Assembly (NCBI RefSeq): GCF_001659605.2
Contig: NC_035172.2
Coordinates: forward strand, 33,531,342-33,595,341
Direction: 5' to 3'
Source of the DNA: Manihot esculenta
Taxonomy: Eukaryota; Streptophyta; Magnoliopsida; Malpighiales; Euphorbiaceae
Length of the DNA: 64,000 nucleotides
Shown here piece after piece: positions 48,701 to 58,474 of the stretch (its first letter is position 1; each line of letters begins with the position of its first letter). A model generated the notes under the pieces. The model searched no databases and had not been told where the DNA came from. It was given only the letters and a program-made list of their open reading frames with translations. The translations under genes were made by a program, and so were the position numbers.

Positions 48701-48847
48701 CCTAAGCAACCTACGAGCCTGAAGAGCTGATATCAGACCTCTAGGTGTACCCCTCCTGTCTCCCCTGAAGACAACCTCTGACCCATCCTGACCTCTGAAC
48801 CTGACTACCTTGTCCCTGCAGTCCAAGGTAGCTCCATGGGTAGATAA
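45713..48847 (-). pseudogene. pol of element E (protease end, RT, RNase H, integrase, chromodomain-like tail)
   Basis: Read on the minus strand, the parts are 48847-48440 (a frameshift in a GGGG run near 48440), 48405-47125 (RT with FIDDILVYS intact at about 48065, and RNase H with [11 protein letters not shown] at about 47620, ending at a TAG), 47124-46665 (integrase finger H-H-C-C) and, after another frameshift near 46665, 46660-45713 (integrase core with SDRGPQFTSRFW and [13 protein letters not shown]-terminal fold and VLWNHHNMEECTWETRESM tail). A 21-bp tandem duplication adds LQYILS-like residues in RNase H. RT and integrase catalytic residues are present, so loss of function is due to the four breaks. 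Confidence 0.93.
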
Positions 48848-50704
48848 CTAGTCCATCCCTAGAATGACGTCAAAATCTGTCAAGTCTAGAACCACAAGGT
48901 CGGTAGAAAGGCATCTTCCCTCAACAAAGACTGGACTGCACTGGCAGACTGACTCTGCCACTGATGGATCACACTTGGGTCCACTGACCCAGAGAGGACA
49001 CTCTAACCCAGAGATCATCAGACCCAACCTCTCGACGGCTCTCGGAGCAATAAAAGAATGAGATGCACCAGGGTCCATCAAGGCATACACATCTGAACAA
49101 CCAATGACTAAGTTACCTGCCACCACGGTGTTAGATGCGTCTGCCTCCTGTTGAGTCATTGTGAAGATCCGTGCTGGAACTGATGGAACTTCGCCTCTGA
49201 AACCCGCTGAAGAAGAGGTTGCCCCTCTCCCTCTGCCTCCGCCACTAGCCTGAGTCATGGCTGGAGCTGCTGGCTGAGCCACACTGCCAGAAGCCGTCTG
49301 CTGAGACTGTGCTCCAAAAGCTGCCCTAGGACACTCCCGAGCCATGTGTCCCTCTTGCCCGCATCTAAAGCAGGCTGCTATCCCAGCCCGGCAAACTCCC
49401 TTGTGTGGCCTACTACACTTTGCACAAACTGCATTATCCACACCAGAGCTTGAGCCACTCCCTAATCCCAGACTAGACTTGACTTTGTTCCAGAACTTGT
49501 TCTTCTTGGGCTTCCTAGTGGTATTACTCCACTTTTTGCTACCTGAAGCTGCTGCACTCAGAGAAGAAGAGCCTGGGGTCTTGGAACCAGAAGACTGTGC
49601 CACTAACTGACTGACTGTTCCCTGAACGATGGCACTGGCCTCCATTTTCCGGGCCATATCCACTATGGCATGGAAGCTCTCCCTATCAAGGAGGAATATT
49701 CTGGAGTGGAGTTTCATGATATACCTCCTTGACCTTTTCTGATCCGAGTCAAGATTTTGCCCTGCAAATGGCAATAGCTCCAAGAATCTGTCTGTGAACT
49801 CCTCTACACTCATCTCATCGGTCTGCCTCAATTGCTCAAACTCGATCATCTTCAGCTCCCTTGAACTATCGGGAAAAGCCCATCCTGCAAACTCGTTTGC
49901 AAACTCCTCCCAAGACATGCTGTCTACTCTCGGGTTCACATAATTCTTGAACCACTCTCGTGCCTTCTTGCACTTAAGCATGAACCCAGCCATCTGAATG
50001 GCTCTACTATCATCAGCCCCAATCTCATCTGTGATCACCTTGACCCTCTCAAGATACACAAATGGGTCATCCCCTTTCTCATACTGAGGAGCACCCAGCT
50101 TCATGTAGTCGGTCATCTTGACCTTGCTCCCACCAGATGAGCTAGGCTTCGGTACTGGGTTTTCTGGAACTGTGGGTTCTGCTGGTGGAGGAGGAGGTGC
50201 AGCATTCCCCGGGGTAGGGTTTGCCGGATTTGGATAGTAAGGTGGAGGTGGATACATTGGGTACTGTGAGTATGGTGGATAATAAGGTGGGTATGGCATC
50301 TGTGTGGGGTAAGGGCTAAAGCTATGGTAATCCGATGTGCCTCCCATCGAATACCCAGGGTTTTGTGAGAAGGGTGGGTAGTAAGGTGGCTGAACAAACC
50401 CCGAGGCCTGAGTGCCTCCTTGGGACTCTCCCATTCCTTCTTCTGACATGCTAACTCCCAGACTGCCATCCCTCCTCTGTTCTACATCCATATCATCCCC
50501 CATGTCCTTTGACATTCCTCCCTGAACTGTTCCCCTCACTGATCTGCTCCTACCCAGATCCAGAGACCTTCTAGGGTCTCTTACTGCTCTTTCTCTGTTA
50601 GACCTACTAGACATTGCCCTAGGCAATGTAGGAGGACGGGCGCTCATGCCCTCATCCTCAGGTGGCACTCCAATCAATCTTGCTGATCGACGAGTTCCTC
50701 TCAT
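48848..50704 (-). CDS. gag (and protease start) of element E
   Basis: A long open frame of about 618 codons from the ATG at 50704 (an upstream non-ATG extension to 50737 is open). The N-terminal part is basic, then comes a Pro/Tyr-rich stretch (about residues 120-190). A retrotransposon gag capsid region follows (EWFKNYVNPRVDSMSWEEF onwards). CAKCSRPHKGVC and the zinc knuckle CFRCGQEGHMAREC (C-x2-C-x4-H-x4-C) come next, then a retropepsin-like DPGASHSF. It forms the virus-like particle and binds element RNA. The frame ends at a TAG where the sister element has a Trp codon, so gag-pro is cut inside the protease region. Confidence 0.9.
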   Translation of the reverse strand: MRGTRRSARLIGVPPEDEGMSARPPTLPRAMSSRSNRERAVRDPRRSLDLGRSRSVRGTVQGGMSKDMGDDMDVEQRRDGSLGVSMSEEGMGESQGGTQASGFVQPPYYPPFSQNPGYSMGGTSDYHSFSPYPTQMPYPPYYPPYSQYPMYPPPPYYPNPANPTPGNAAPPPPPAEPTVPENPVPKPSSSGGSKVKMTDYMKLGAPQYEKGDDPFVYLERVKVITDEIGADDSRAIQMAGFMLKCKKAREWFKNYVNPRVDSMSWEEFANEFAGWAFPDSSRELKMIEFEQLRQTDEMSVEEFTDRFLELLPFAGQNLDSDQKRSRRYIMKLHSRIFLLDRESFHAIVDMARKMEASAIVQGTVSQLVAQSSGSKTPGSSSLSAAASGSKKWSNTTRKPKKNKFWNKVKSSLGLGSGSSSGVDNAVCAKCSRPHKGVCRAGIAACFRCGQEGHMARECPRAAFGAQSQQTASGSVAQPAAPAMTQASGGGRGRGATSSSAGFRGEVPSVPARIFTMTQQEADASNTVVAGNLVIGCSDVYALMDPGASHSFIAPRAVERLGLMISGLECPLWVSGPKCDPSVAESVCQCSPVFVEGRCLSTDLVVLDLTDFDVILGMD

Positions 50705-50948
50705 CCTGTTTTCTGAAAAACAGTACACATCACACAAACATTAGCATCATATGGTTCATGTGAGCACACATGAACCCGCATCACATACATCACATATCAT
50801 TAATGCACATGCATATAATCATGGCATTTCACATCATCATGCAAGATAGGACTCCACATCCTATCCTAGTGGACATGATCTTCCTATTGTGCTTGACCTT
50901 CTATGACATCTATGAGCCCGACACTCTAGGTCCGACCATATGACCTAG

Positions 50949-50961
50949 GGCTCTGATACTA
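50949..50961 (-). other. Primer-binding site of element E
   Basis: On the minus strand TAGTATCAGAGCC lies four bases after the GTTACA end of the 5' LTR. It resembles the initiator-methionine tRNA complement (TGGTATCAGAGC) used by most plant LTR elements, with one mismatch near the start. Confidence 0.8.
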
Positions 50962-50964
50962 TTT

Positions 50965-53244
50965 TGTAACGACCCGAAAATCGGACCGCTACCGGCGCTA
51001 GGATCCAGGTCGGCTTAAGGCCGTCGGGACCCGTAGCAAGCCTGACATACAACCTGTAAACCTGTTTAATCCCATACATGATCAAGAATATACATAAAAA
51101 TTAAAACTTTTCTTTCATCATTTCCTCATACACCAACTCAACCTGTACATGCACTGAACATAAACATAACTATAGACATTGATCCCTCTGTGGGACCTCA
51201 TCAATGCCCCCAATGGGCTACATAACATGCGTTGAGTTGGTTCACATATACATCATAAAACATCTGAGATCATGTATAAAAAAAGGGATTACAATATACT
51301 ATGGTCAAGCACACTTCTAAACCTCAATATCATCATTACATAACATAACTATTCATCACTTTACAATTTATCATTCTACAATTCATCATGTCCACATTCT
51401 ATCTATTACATACATAAGACTTCATTACTCTTGCTGACCTCCTAGTCTACCCTGTACCTGCAAGCCTGGGGGTTAAGGGAGAGGGGTGAGCTACAATAGC
51501 CCAGTGAGCAAAATAATGAAAAACAACATTTAAATTCTCATGCCATCATGTAATGCAACACATCATAACAAATCACATCTCGGATGGTATTGTCACCAAT
51601 AGTCCTCTACATTCCAAAGTGTCGGGACGTAGAATGGGTACAACCGGTCTTTCTCTTAACATAACATATCATAACATTCCAATGTGCCAGGGACGTAGAA
51701 TGGGTACAACCTGGACTTCCATACCATATCATGCCGTAACATCATCATACCATATGAGGACTAAAGGATCATCCAATAACCAATCCACATCAACATCATA
51801 AATGCAATGCAACATATTCGTGAATTCTAATGCAAACAACCTAATTCATCACATGGCATTCATGATGCATGAACATGCCAAAAACTTTATAATTTAATTG
51901 CTTTAAATCGTAAAGGTTTATTCTACTCACCTCTGGCTGAAGCTCTACTGACTCAGAAGCAGCTGAACTCACTGCTGGGGTCCTCGGTTCCTCGGGTCCG
52001 AACCTACACAGATGGACTCAAATGAGGAACCAAACAACTAGAACAAAACTCTAAAAACATCCCCCAAAAATCCCCTAGAACATCATGAAACAACCATAGA
52101 AAAACATGCAAAGGAAGGTTGAACAAGGCACTTTCGGCGGCAGGTTCGGCGGCCGAAAGTCCCTCCAGAGCCGAAAGTCAGGCAGGTTCGGCGGCACCTT
52201 CGGCGGCCGAAACTCCCAGACAGAGGCGAAACTCATGCATGTTCGGCGGCACTTTCGGCGGCCGAAACTCCCAGACAGAGACGAAAGTCTCCTTTCGGGG
52301 GCAGGCTTCGGCAGCCAAAAGGCTTGCCTCCCCAGCCATGTTTGGCGGCCGAAAGTCCTTCGGCTGCCGAACCTGGTTTCTGCCAAAGGGCAGAAACTTG
52401 GCTCCTCTTACCTCCAAAGCCTCCCAAACCTTCTAATCATGCATAAACCTATTCTACAACACTCATACACAAGCATACAAGTTCCTAGGGGCTTCTAACC
52501 ATCCTAAACCCCATCTACAACACATCAAACAACACAAATCCAACATACATTGCCCATAAACCAACAAAAACCCAAAAACTCATAAAACCCTACACATGCA
52601 TTTCTACTCTCAAGAATCAACTTAAAACTTGTTAAAAACATGTAGTGAGCTCAAGATCGGCCCTTACCTCTTGTAGATCGAGAGGAAGACGACCCTAGCT
52701 CGGAGATGGGAGAGATTTGAGTTCTTGAACCTCAAAGCTCCAAAACTTGCTTTAAACTCGAAAAATCTTCAAAACAAAGTAAAACTTGTGAAAATCTTGA
52801 AAGATCTGAAGGAAAGGACTCAAGATTGGTGAGGGACGGCGGAGAGCTCACCTTGGCCGACAATGGGGAGAAAAAGCTCGCCCGTTTTCGGCTAAGGGAC
52901 CCTTTTATAGTGGCTGGCCAGGCCACGTTCGGGGGCCGAACGTGCCTCCGCATGCATGCCATGTTCGGCGGCCGAACTTGAGGTTCGGCGGCCGAACCTG
53001 GACTTTCCTCACTATGCCTTCGGGGGCCTAAGGCACACCCAAAATGCCTGCATGTTCGGCGGCCGAACCTGGGTTTTCCTCCAAGGTTGTTTTCATGCAA
53101 AAACTCATTTCCTTTTTACTTAAAACCATAAAACACATTAAAATATTTTATGAAAACATGGTCTTACCCTTCTAGAGGTCTCCGACATCCGAGATTCTAC
53201 CGGACGGTAGGAATTCCGATACCGGAGTCTAGCCGGGTATTACA
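50965..53244 (-). repeat. 5' LTR of element E (right copy)
   Basis: On the plus strand it runs from TGTAACGACCCG to CCGGGTATTACA and is nearly identical to 43299-45604. TATA box at about 52912-52920. GC-rich palindromes lie at 52130-52380, plus one extra copy near 52985. In the E orientation this LTR drives gag. Confidence 0.95.
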
Positions 53245-53422
53245 AGTTCGGTTTTCGGGCTGTTACAAAAAGGTACTTCCCTTGAGATATTATTGAATGT
53301 AAAAGACCTATTGTACTCTAAAGCATGACAATAAAATAAGACGTTGATTACCGTCCCAATTCATTATTTATCTCTACTCACGTTGCTTTCATGAAAGAAA
53401 AATGAAACAGGCATAAATGCCC

Positions 53423-53560
53423 AAGACCTCAGGGAGGTAGGTGACCGGGCTCCCCGAGCGCCCCCGGCACTATAAACCGAACTGAGATGTCAAGACCTCA
53501 GGAAGGTAGGTGACTGGGCTCCCCGAGCGCCCCCGGCACCATAAACCGAACTGAGACGTC
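53423..53560 (+). repeat. Two tandem copies of a 69-bp unit
   Basis: The unit begins AAGACCTCAGG and ends ACTGAGACGTC, with CTCCCCGAGCGCCCCCGGCA inside. The copies are 53423-53491 and 53492-53560 and differ at a few positions. A third copy starts but diverges after about 12 bases. Confidence 0.85.
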
Positions 53561-53577
53561 AAGACCTCGAGGAGGAA

Positions 53578-53842
53578 AAAGACCAGGATCCTCAAGATCT
53601 CCTGGCACCAAAAGACCAGGATCCCCAAGATCTCCTGGCACCAAAAGGCTGGGATCCCTAAGATCTCCCGGAGCGAAAAAGACCAGGATCCCCAAGATCT
53701 CCTGGCACCAAAAGGTCGGGATCCCCAAGATCTCCCAGAGCGAAAAAGACCAGGATCCCCAAGATCTCCTGGCACCAGAAGGCTGGGATCCCCAAGATCT
53801 CCCGGCACCAGAAGGCCGGGATCCCTAAGATCTCCCAGTGCT
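53578..53842 (+). repeat. About eight tandem copies of a 33-bp unit
   Basis: The unit reads AAAGACCAGGATCCCCAAGA then TCTCCTGGCACCA, with GACCAGG...CCTGGC inverted ends. Two variants (GACCAGG.../CCTGGCACC and GGCTGGG or GGTCGGG.../CCCGGAGCG) largely alternate, suggesting amplification of a 66-bp dimer. Long open frames on the minus strand across it are repeat artefacts. Confidence 0.85.
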
Positions 53843-54796
53843 ACAAGCAAAGACAACTCATACGAACACAGCTCCGATCCCACACGAAAGATGGGGCCCT
53901 GAATCACCAATGAAAAACTAAAATCCAACCTCCCCAAGGAGCTCGGGCCCTAAAATGAAGAGACTCTGATCTCACAACAATAGCCAGAGGAAAAGCATCG
54001 TGCCGACCTCAAGAATATGCTAAAACTGAAACAGAAGGTCCAAATCCGAACTCGGATTACAGGCTGGAACTCCGATCTAAGACACGCAAATATAAACTTG
54101 GAAAACCAAGCAAAAAGAGAGCTGAGCTCAGAAAGCTCAAAGGCAAACCGAAGGCAACAAATCTCATATGATCCAAGAGGAAATCCAATGGCATGAGCAG
54201 ATAGGGCCCTGGCCTTGATTCCTATTCGAACAAAACTTGAAGCAAGAGGTCAGCCTTACTCATCACCTTAAAAGGTACATGATCTTCTTTACTTTGGTTA
54301 TATGAAGGTTATACACCCGAGCTCATATCAATGGAGCAACGAAAGAAAGATGAGGATACCCTCGTGAGAACCATTAAAACTCATAAATTGAGAGCTTAAT
54401 TAACTATTAAAGAACCGAGCTTGGGAGGAAGGCTTAACATGGTTAAACTCTGTGAAAGATTAAGTGAATACATAGCCTAAGGGCTGTTATGCTTAAGATA
54501 AATCCAGTTCGGAAAAACTCACAGGTATGAATACCTTTACAAGATTAGAGGAATTCATAAGTCAAAGGGCAAGTCCCTTGTTGAATGGCCAGCCCTGATT
54601 AGTTTAAGGGCCTTAGAAAAATCACTGGGCATAAGGCTTAAGTGTTTATCCTTAATGCACTAACTTGATAGGTTTTAACAGATTATCTGATGAAGCCAAA
54701 AGAAATGAATAACGAGTAAAATAACTCAAAGTACCAACACAAGTTAGAAAATTAAATTTCATTAAGGAGAAAAGTAATTACAGCCTATTTTACAGT

Positions 54797-57728
54797 TTAC
54801 TCTACTGAAGGAAAAACTGTCATTAACGGACTTACATGCCTAGGGGTACTATCATCTACACTATCATTTACACTATTTGTATTTACATTATTTACATTGC
54901 TATTTATGGGAGGCCCAGCACCCCCTGGCTCAGACTCCCCAGTGCCCACGAAAGGCACGATCTCTTGCCCCTGACGCCCAGCATCTTCATTCCCCAGCTC
55001 GGGTTCTGCCTCAGGAGGCCCAGCTGCAGTGCGAGAAGCTCCTCTGGGTAGAGGTCTGTCATCCTCCCCATAAAGTACCTCCTCTCCATCAGAGTCTTCT
55101 TCAGCACCTCGGAGTTTGGCTAAAGGAGTGGAGGGGTTGTATCTATCAGTCCTCAGACCCCGATTATACCCAGAGACGAACATGCAGAAACTCTTATTCC
55201 ATATGGCAGTTTTCATTTCATCAGAGCCTTGGAACTCCGCAAGTCGCTTCTCACAGGCCTCAGCTATCTTGGTTTTCAGCTCCGAGGAATCTTTGTAGCT
55301 CTGAAGATGAGCCTCACAAGCCTGTTCGATCTCCTTTTTCAGAACAGCCGACTCCTTGTACTCCCTCAGCCATTCCTCGCACTCCAGCTGGACTCTATCC
55401 TCAGCTAGCTTGGCATCCTCAAGTAAGGCCGCACATCTCTTCTTGAGAATCTCGACCTCCTGGCAGAGGTGCTGATTTTGAAGTTTAGCCGTCTCTACTG
55501 CCAGGGCTAGATCCTTCTCTTTATCAGCCTGCTTGGCCAGCTCTTGCTCGAGGACCACCACCCGAGCCAGGGCTTATTCTCTTTGTGCCAGCACGGCATC
55601 AAAATCTACCTTTAGTAGCTCGTGCTGGTGCCGAGCCCCATCCCTCTGACTCAGGGCCTCCACCTTTTCCCGCTGGATCCCCTCTAAGGAGGACAGCTGC
55701 TTTATTGCTTCGTCACGTTGATCCTCCGCCTCAGCTGTCCTCCCATCAGCCCTTTTGAGGGCCTCCAACGCGGTGTGTAGCTCTATCTGGAAGGACCTGG
55801 AATGTTCTCGGGCAGCCGCGAGATTGCCCTGGGCATCACTGGTTGCAGACAGGTTCTCCTCCAGACATGCCTCCTCAATCTGGCGATCCACAGACTCCCG
55901 GAGAGAGTGGTCACGAGCGTCCACCTCCATGAAGAGGCCCATCACCTAGTGCAAAAAGAGAAAACTGTCAGAACAAAGAAATAAAGAAAACTAGAACATG
56001 AGCAGAAATCAGAAAGGACGACTTACCATCAGGAGCATCTCCCTGATCGTGTCTCCAAGCTCCCCTCGAGGTCGAGACCGGAACGCTGCCTGCTCCCTGG
56101 TGGAACTGGCTAGAAGACCAGTAAGGGCAAGCAAGCGTGGATCTGAAGCCTCTGTGATGCCACCAAATATTCGCTCCTTGATAATTTCGGTGACTACGCT
56201 CGCGGGAGACTGGTGGGTGATGTCCTCTGCGTTCAAGATGTCGTTGTCAGGAGCAGACAACAGAGGAACCACGGGAGCCTCTTTCTTCTTCTCAAGAGGA
56301 GGGAGAGCTAGAGCCGGTCTCCTAGAAGCCCTGGATCTCTTTGGGACAGGAGCCGGGGCAGGCGCTTCGATGGGGGCAGGACGCTTATCTCCAACCTTCT
56401 CCCCGACATTCCCACTATCAACAGGGCCGGATCCAATCCCCTCAGAAGCAGGGGCAACCCCGACAGAGGCCTCGTAGGCACCTTCGCTTGCAGGAATAAT
56501 CTCCATTCTTTCCTCCAGAGCCTCCTCTTCAGAGATGGGGGCCTCATGCCGCACTTCAGGAGCCTCCTTGGAAGGAAGGACAGGATCTGTCCTCGCCAAC
56601 CCAGTATCTTCGGCCAGCTCAGGAATGACCCTGGCAGCCTCTTTCGCCCCCTCGTTAGAAGCCCGTCTAGGCCGGGGGGCTCGAGAAGATTGAAGAGCCG
56701 AGCTCGATCTGTTGCGGCTGGAAGGCCGAGATGACTTGCTGCGTCGGGGGATCAGTCTAGAAGCCTGAGAGGAGACCGGAGGAGAAGGTCGGATAGCCGA
56801 CCTGGAAGAAATGGTTTCAGCCACCTTTTGAGTAGCCTCCCTCACGGATTGCCCAGCCAGGAGAGCATCCAAAGCAGCGTTCATGCTCTCCCGAGATAGT
56901 GTAAGATTCTTGGGAGGCTTGATTTGGTCCATTTTTACTTCGGAAGCTGCAAAAATCCGAAACCATGGCAAGTCAGAAGCAATCCTCAACAAAAAATGAA
57001 AAATAAAGCAAAACAGGTAAATGAAATAAGGTACCCGCGCCCTTAATATCCCGAAGGTTGGACGCGTACAAGCACTTTTTGACGTCATACTTCTTCTCTA
57101 CAGAAGTCAGTCGAAGGAATCTGACTTGGTCGGTAAGGCTCAGCTGGGGCAGGTCGTTGCAACCTAGAGAGACATCCTCCCAGGGGAGATCAAGCTCCCA
57201 AGCCAACCCCGTCTGCTTCTTCAAATCTACCACCAGAAACCCCTCTACCCATCCCTTGATGGAGTCCTTATAACCCGTGAAAATGGACAACCCTCCGCGA
57301 GGGGCAAAGTAGTAAAATTTTTGGCTCGTCTTGACCAGCCTGAAGAAGCTGACGAACAGATGAACCGTGGGTGTGAACCCCCAACTCAAACACACGGATT
57401 CAAAGGAAGACATGAAAAGAATGGAGTTAGGAGTCAGCATTCGAGGGGTAATCTCGAAATACCGGAAGACCTCGTTGAAGAACGGAGAAAAGGGGAAAGA
57501 CAAACCATACTCCCTCTGCTTGATGAAGAAGACTAGACTGACATCTCTTTGAGGGTCGACTAGGCCAGGGGGAGAAGGATCAGGGAGAACGATCCTCTCA
57601 TTCTGGTAAGGAGCCCAGATGTGAAAAAGAGGGGTATCCAGGTATTCCTTGGAGATGAAACTCCTAATGTTGGACGGGGTGATGCTAGACTCTAGGTTGA
57701 CGACATCGGGGAGGCTAGAACTATCCAT
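54797..57728 (-). pseudogene. Spliced antisense gene of the Tat element (gypsy-type transposase-like domain, coiled coil)
   Basis: Proposed exons on the minus strand are 57728-57035, 56946-56027 and 55945-54797. The donors are GTACC and GTAAGT, the acceptors TTTTTGCAG and TTTTGCACTAG. The total is 2763 nt, an exact multiple of three, with one in-frame TAA at 55576-55574. Exon 1 starts ATG and encodes a domain resembling the putative gypsy-type transposase family (about residues 70-200, with LTPNSILFMSSFESVCLSWG). Exon 2 is Ser/Arg- then Glu/Pro-rich and probably disordered. Exon 3 is a long coiled coil followed by an acidic tail. Antisense extra ORFs at this position are known in some Tat elements; the function is unknown. 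Confidence 0.82.
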
Positions 57729-57920
57729 GGTAGAAGAAGAGGCGTACCTGAAAAGCGATTAGGGCGAATGAGCAGAGGAAAGCAAAGAGAGCAGTAGAGC
57801 AAAGAAGAGCAAACGTTCTGAGGAGACTGACAGGAAATGAAATTTGAAACAGTGAAGAGCCGAAAAGATGTTTTGAGCTGTTTTGTCCTTGGGCGGCGCG
57901 ATCATTATTACTCTCGGTAT

Positions 57921-57968
57921 TTACCCCCTCATCAGTTGAACAATAACTGATGAGAAGGTAAAGGGGCA
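57921..57968. promoter_or_regulatory. Perfect inverted repeat and polypurine tract before the Tat 3' LTR
   Basis: CTCATCAGTT (57928-57937) pairs with AACTGATGAG (57945-57954) across a 7-nt loop, and TTACC/GGTAA extends the pairing outside. The purine run GAGAAGGTAAAGGGG (about 57952-57966) overlaps the right arm and abuts the LTR start at 57971. It acts as the plus-strand primer site. It is also the upstream region of the antisense gene. Confidence 0.7.
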
Positions 57969-57970
57969 AT

Positions 57971-58469
57971 TGATGACCGCTGGATTTCTTCACCCCGATC
58001 TAGGGCCAGGCCCATGACAATAGCTCATTATTTGGAGGCCCTCAAGTCTCCCGCATGGACCCAGTCCGACCCACTCAGCTTTGAGACCGGGCTCCATCTA
58101 AATTTCTCAATCAGGCCCGCCCAGCCCTTACGACTCATCAAACAGATCCTCTTTGGGCTCAGTTTTAATCTTATCTTCTAGCCCGGCTCGGAACCTAGAA
58201 GGAGACCAACCCATCCGTCTGGCGGGTCCATCAGCATGCGTGCCCATGGAGAATCAGAGGCCGTTACGCATATAGCAGAAATATGATATTCTCGTACGTC
58301 CGAATCAACATGGCAGGGACAGGTGGCCCAATAATAGACAGTTTGTTATACGTTACTAGCAGACAAAAGAAAACAGATAAAAGGAGGATTGCCCTCCTCT
58401 AGGCCTAAGTTTTTTTTTCAAGTTCACAAAACCCTCGAAAAACCCTACTTTCTGGATCTCAGATCATTA
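57971..58469 (+). repeat. 3' LTR of the Tat element
   Basis: It starts TGATGACCGCTGG after the polypurine tract and ends AGATCATTA, where the 5' copy ends ATCATCA. The right flank is the GAAAG target duplication. Divergence from 33250-33747 is visibly greater than between the two LTRs of element E. Confidence 0.95.
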
Positions 58470-58474
58470 GAAAG

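Larger units (their letters stand above)
43299..53244 (-). mobile_element. Full-length Ty3/gypsy Tekay-type element E (TSD AGTTC)
   Basis: It has two LTRs of about 2.3 kb in the same orientation, a primer-binding site, gag, pol and a polypurine tract, all on the minus strand. A perfect AGTTC duplication flanks it (43294-43298 and 53245-53249). Total length is about 9.9 kb. By eye the two LTRs differ at roughly thirty positions plus two indels, so insertion is recent relative to its host elements. The coding region nevertheless has two nonsense codons and two frameshifts. It is the best reference here for the Tekay family. Confidence 0.96.
41693..53267 (+). repeat. Solo LTR (TSD AAAAG) interrupted by full-length element E
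   Basis: It starts TGTAATACCCGAC at 41693 and its last bases are GTTTTCGGGCTGTTACA, ending 53267. Perfect AAAAG duplications lie at 41688-41692 and 53268-53272. The segment between 43298 and 53250 is the inserted minus-strand element plus its AGTTC duplication. Without it the LTR is only about 1.6 kb. It appears to lack part of the region after the TATA box and a block near 43020, so it carries internal deletions. TATAAAA is at 41960-41966. It sits in the last codons of the Tat pol. Confidence 0.93.
33831..53285 (+). pseudogene. gag-pol of the Tat element, broken and interrupted by two LTR insertions
   Basis: The segments are 33831-34360, 36629-41692 and 53273-53285 (final codons and TGA). 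Gag lies in 33831-37700 with a TAA at about 34072, a TAG near 36744, a frameshift near 36885 and a TAG near 37410. Retropepsin-like NILVDDGSKVNLL is at about 37972. RT has FGLKNAGATY and an intact VYVDDMVV (about 39097). A frameshift near 38777 and a TAA near 39467 break it. RNase H 1 is at 39530-39900 and RNase H 2 (YVDGASGAGGSGAG) at about 39985-40350. The integrase finger (about 40680-40790) and core are separated by a frameshift in an A7 run near 40910. A TAG lies near 41358. The solo LTR entered five codons before the stop. Confidence 0.92.
53286..54796. other. Tat element 3' non-coding region
   Basis: This lies between the end of Tat pol and the end of the antisense gene. It contains two tandem repeat blocks (listed). 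The part 53850-54790 has no conserved coding block that I recognise. Confidence 0.6.
33250..58469 (+). mobile_element. Ty3/gypsy Tat-lineage retrotransposon with nested insertions (TSD GAAAG)
   Basis: The LTRs are about 498 bp and start TGATGACCGCTGG; the 5' copy ends CAGATCATCA. A perfect GAAAG duplication flanks the element (33245-33249 and 58470-58474). After the 5' LTR come a primer-binding site, gag, protease, RT, a first RNase H, a second archaeal-type RNase H and integrase, then a long 3' region with tandem repeats and an antisense gene. The duplicated RNase H and absence of a chromodomain place it in the Tat lineage. Without nested DNA it would be about 11.4 kb. It is inserted in the copia integrase region. 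Confidence 0.95.

Noticed and set aside
53470..53937. 155-residue minus-strand open frame with repeated GDLGDPGLL-like peptides
   Set aside because: It is translation of the 33-bp and 69-bp tandem repeats in the Tat 3' region; no start context, domain or splice link to the antisense gene.
54836..55446. Plus-strand open frames opposite the antisense gene (also 55998-56477 and 57058-57552)
   Set aside because: They overlap the spliced minus-strand gene, have no recognisable domain and are explained by its biased codon use.
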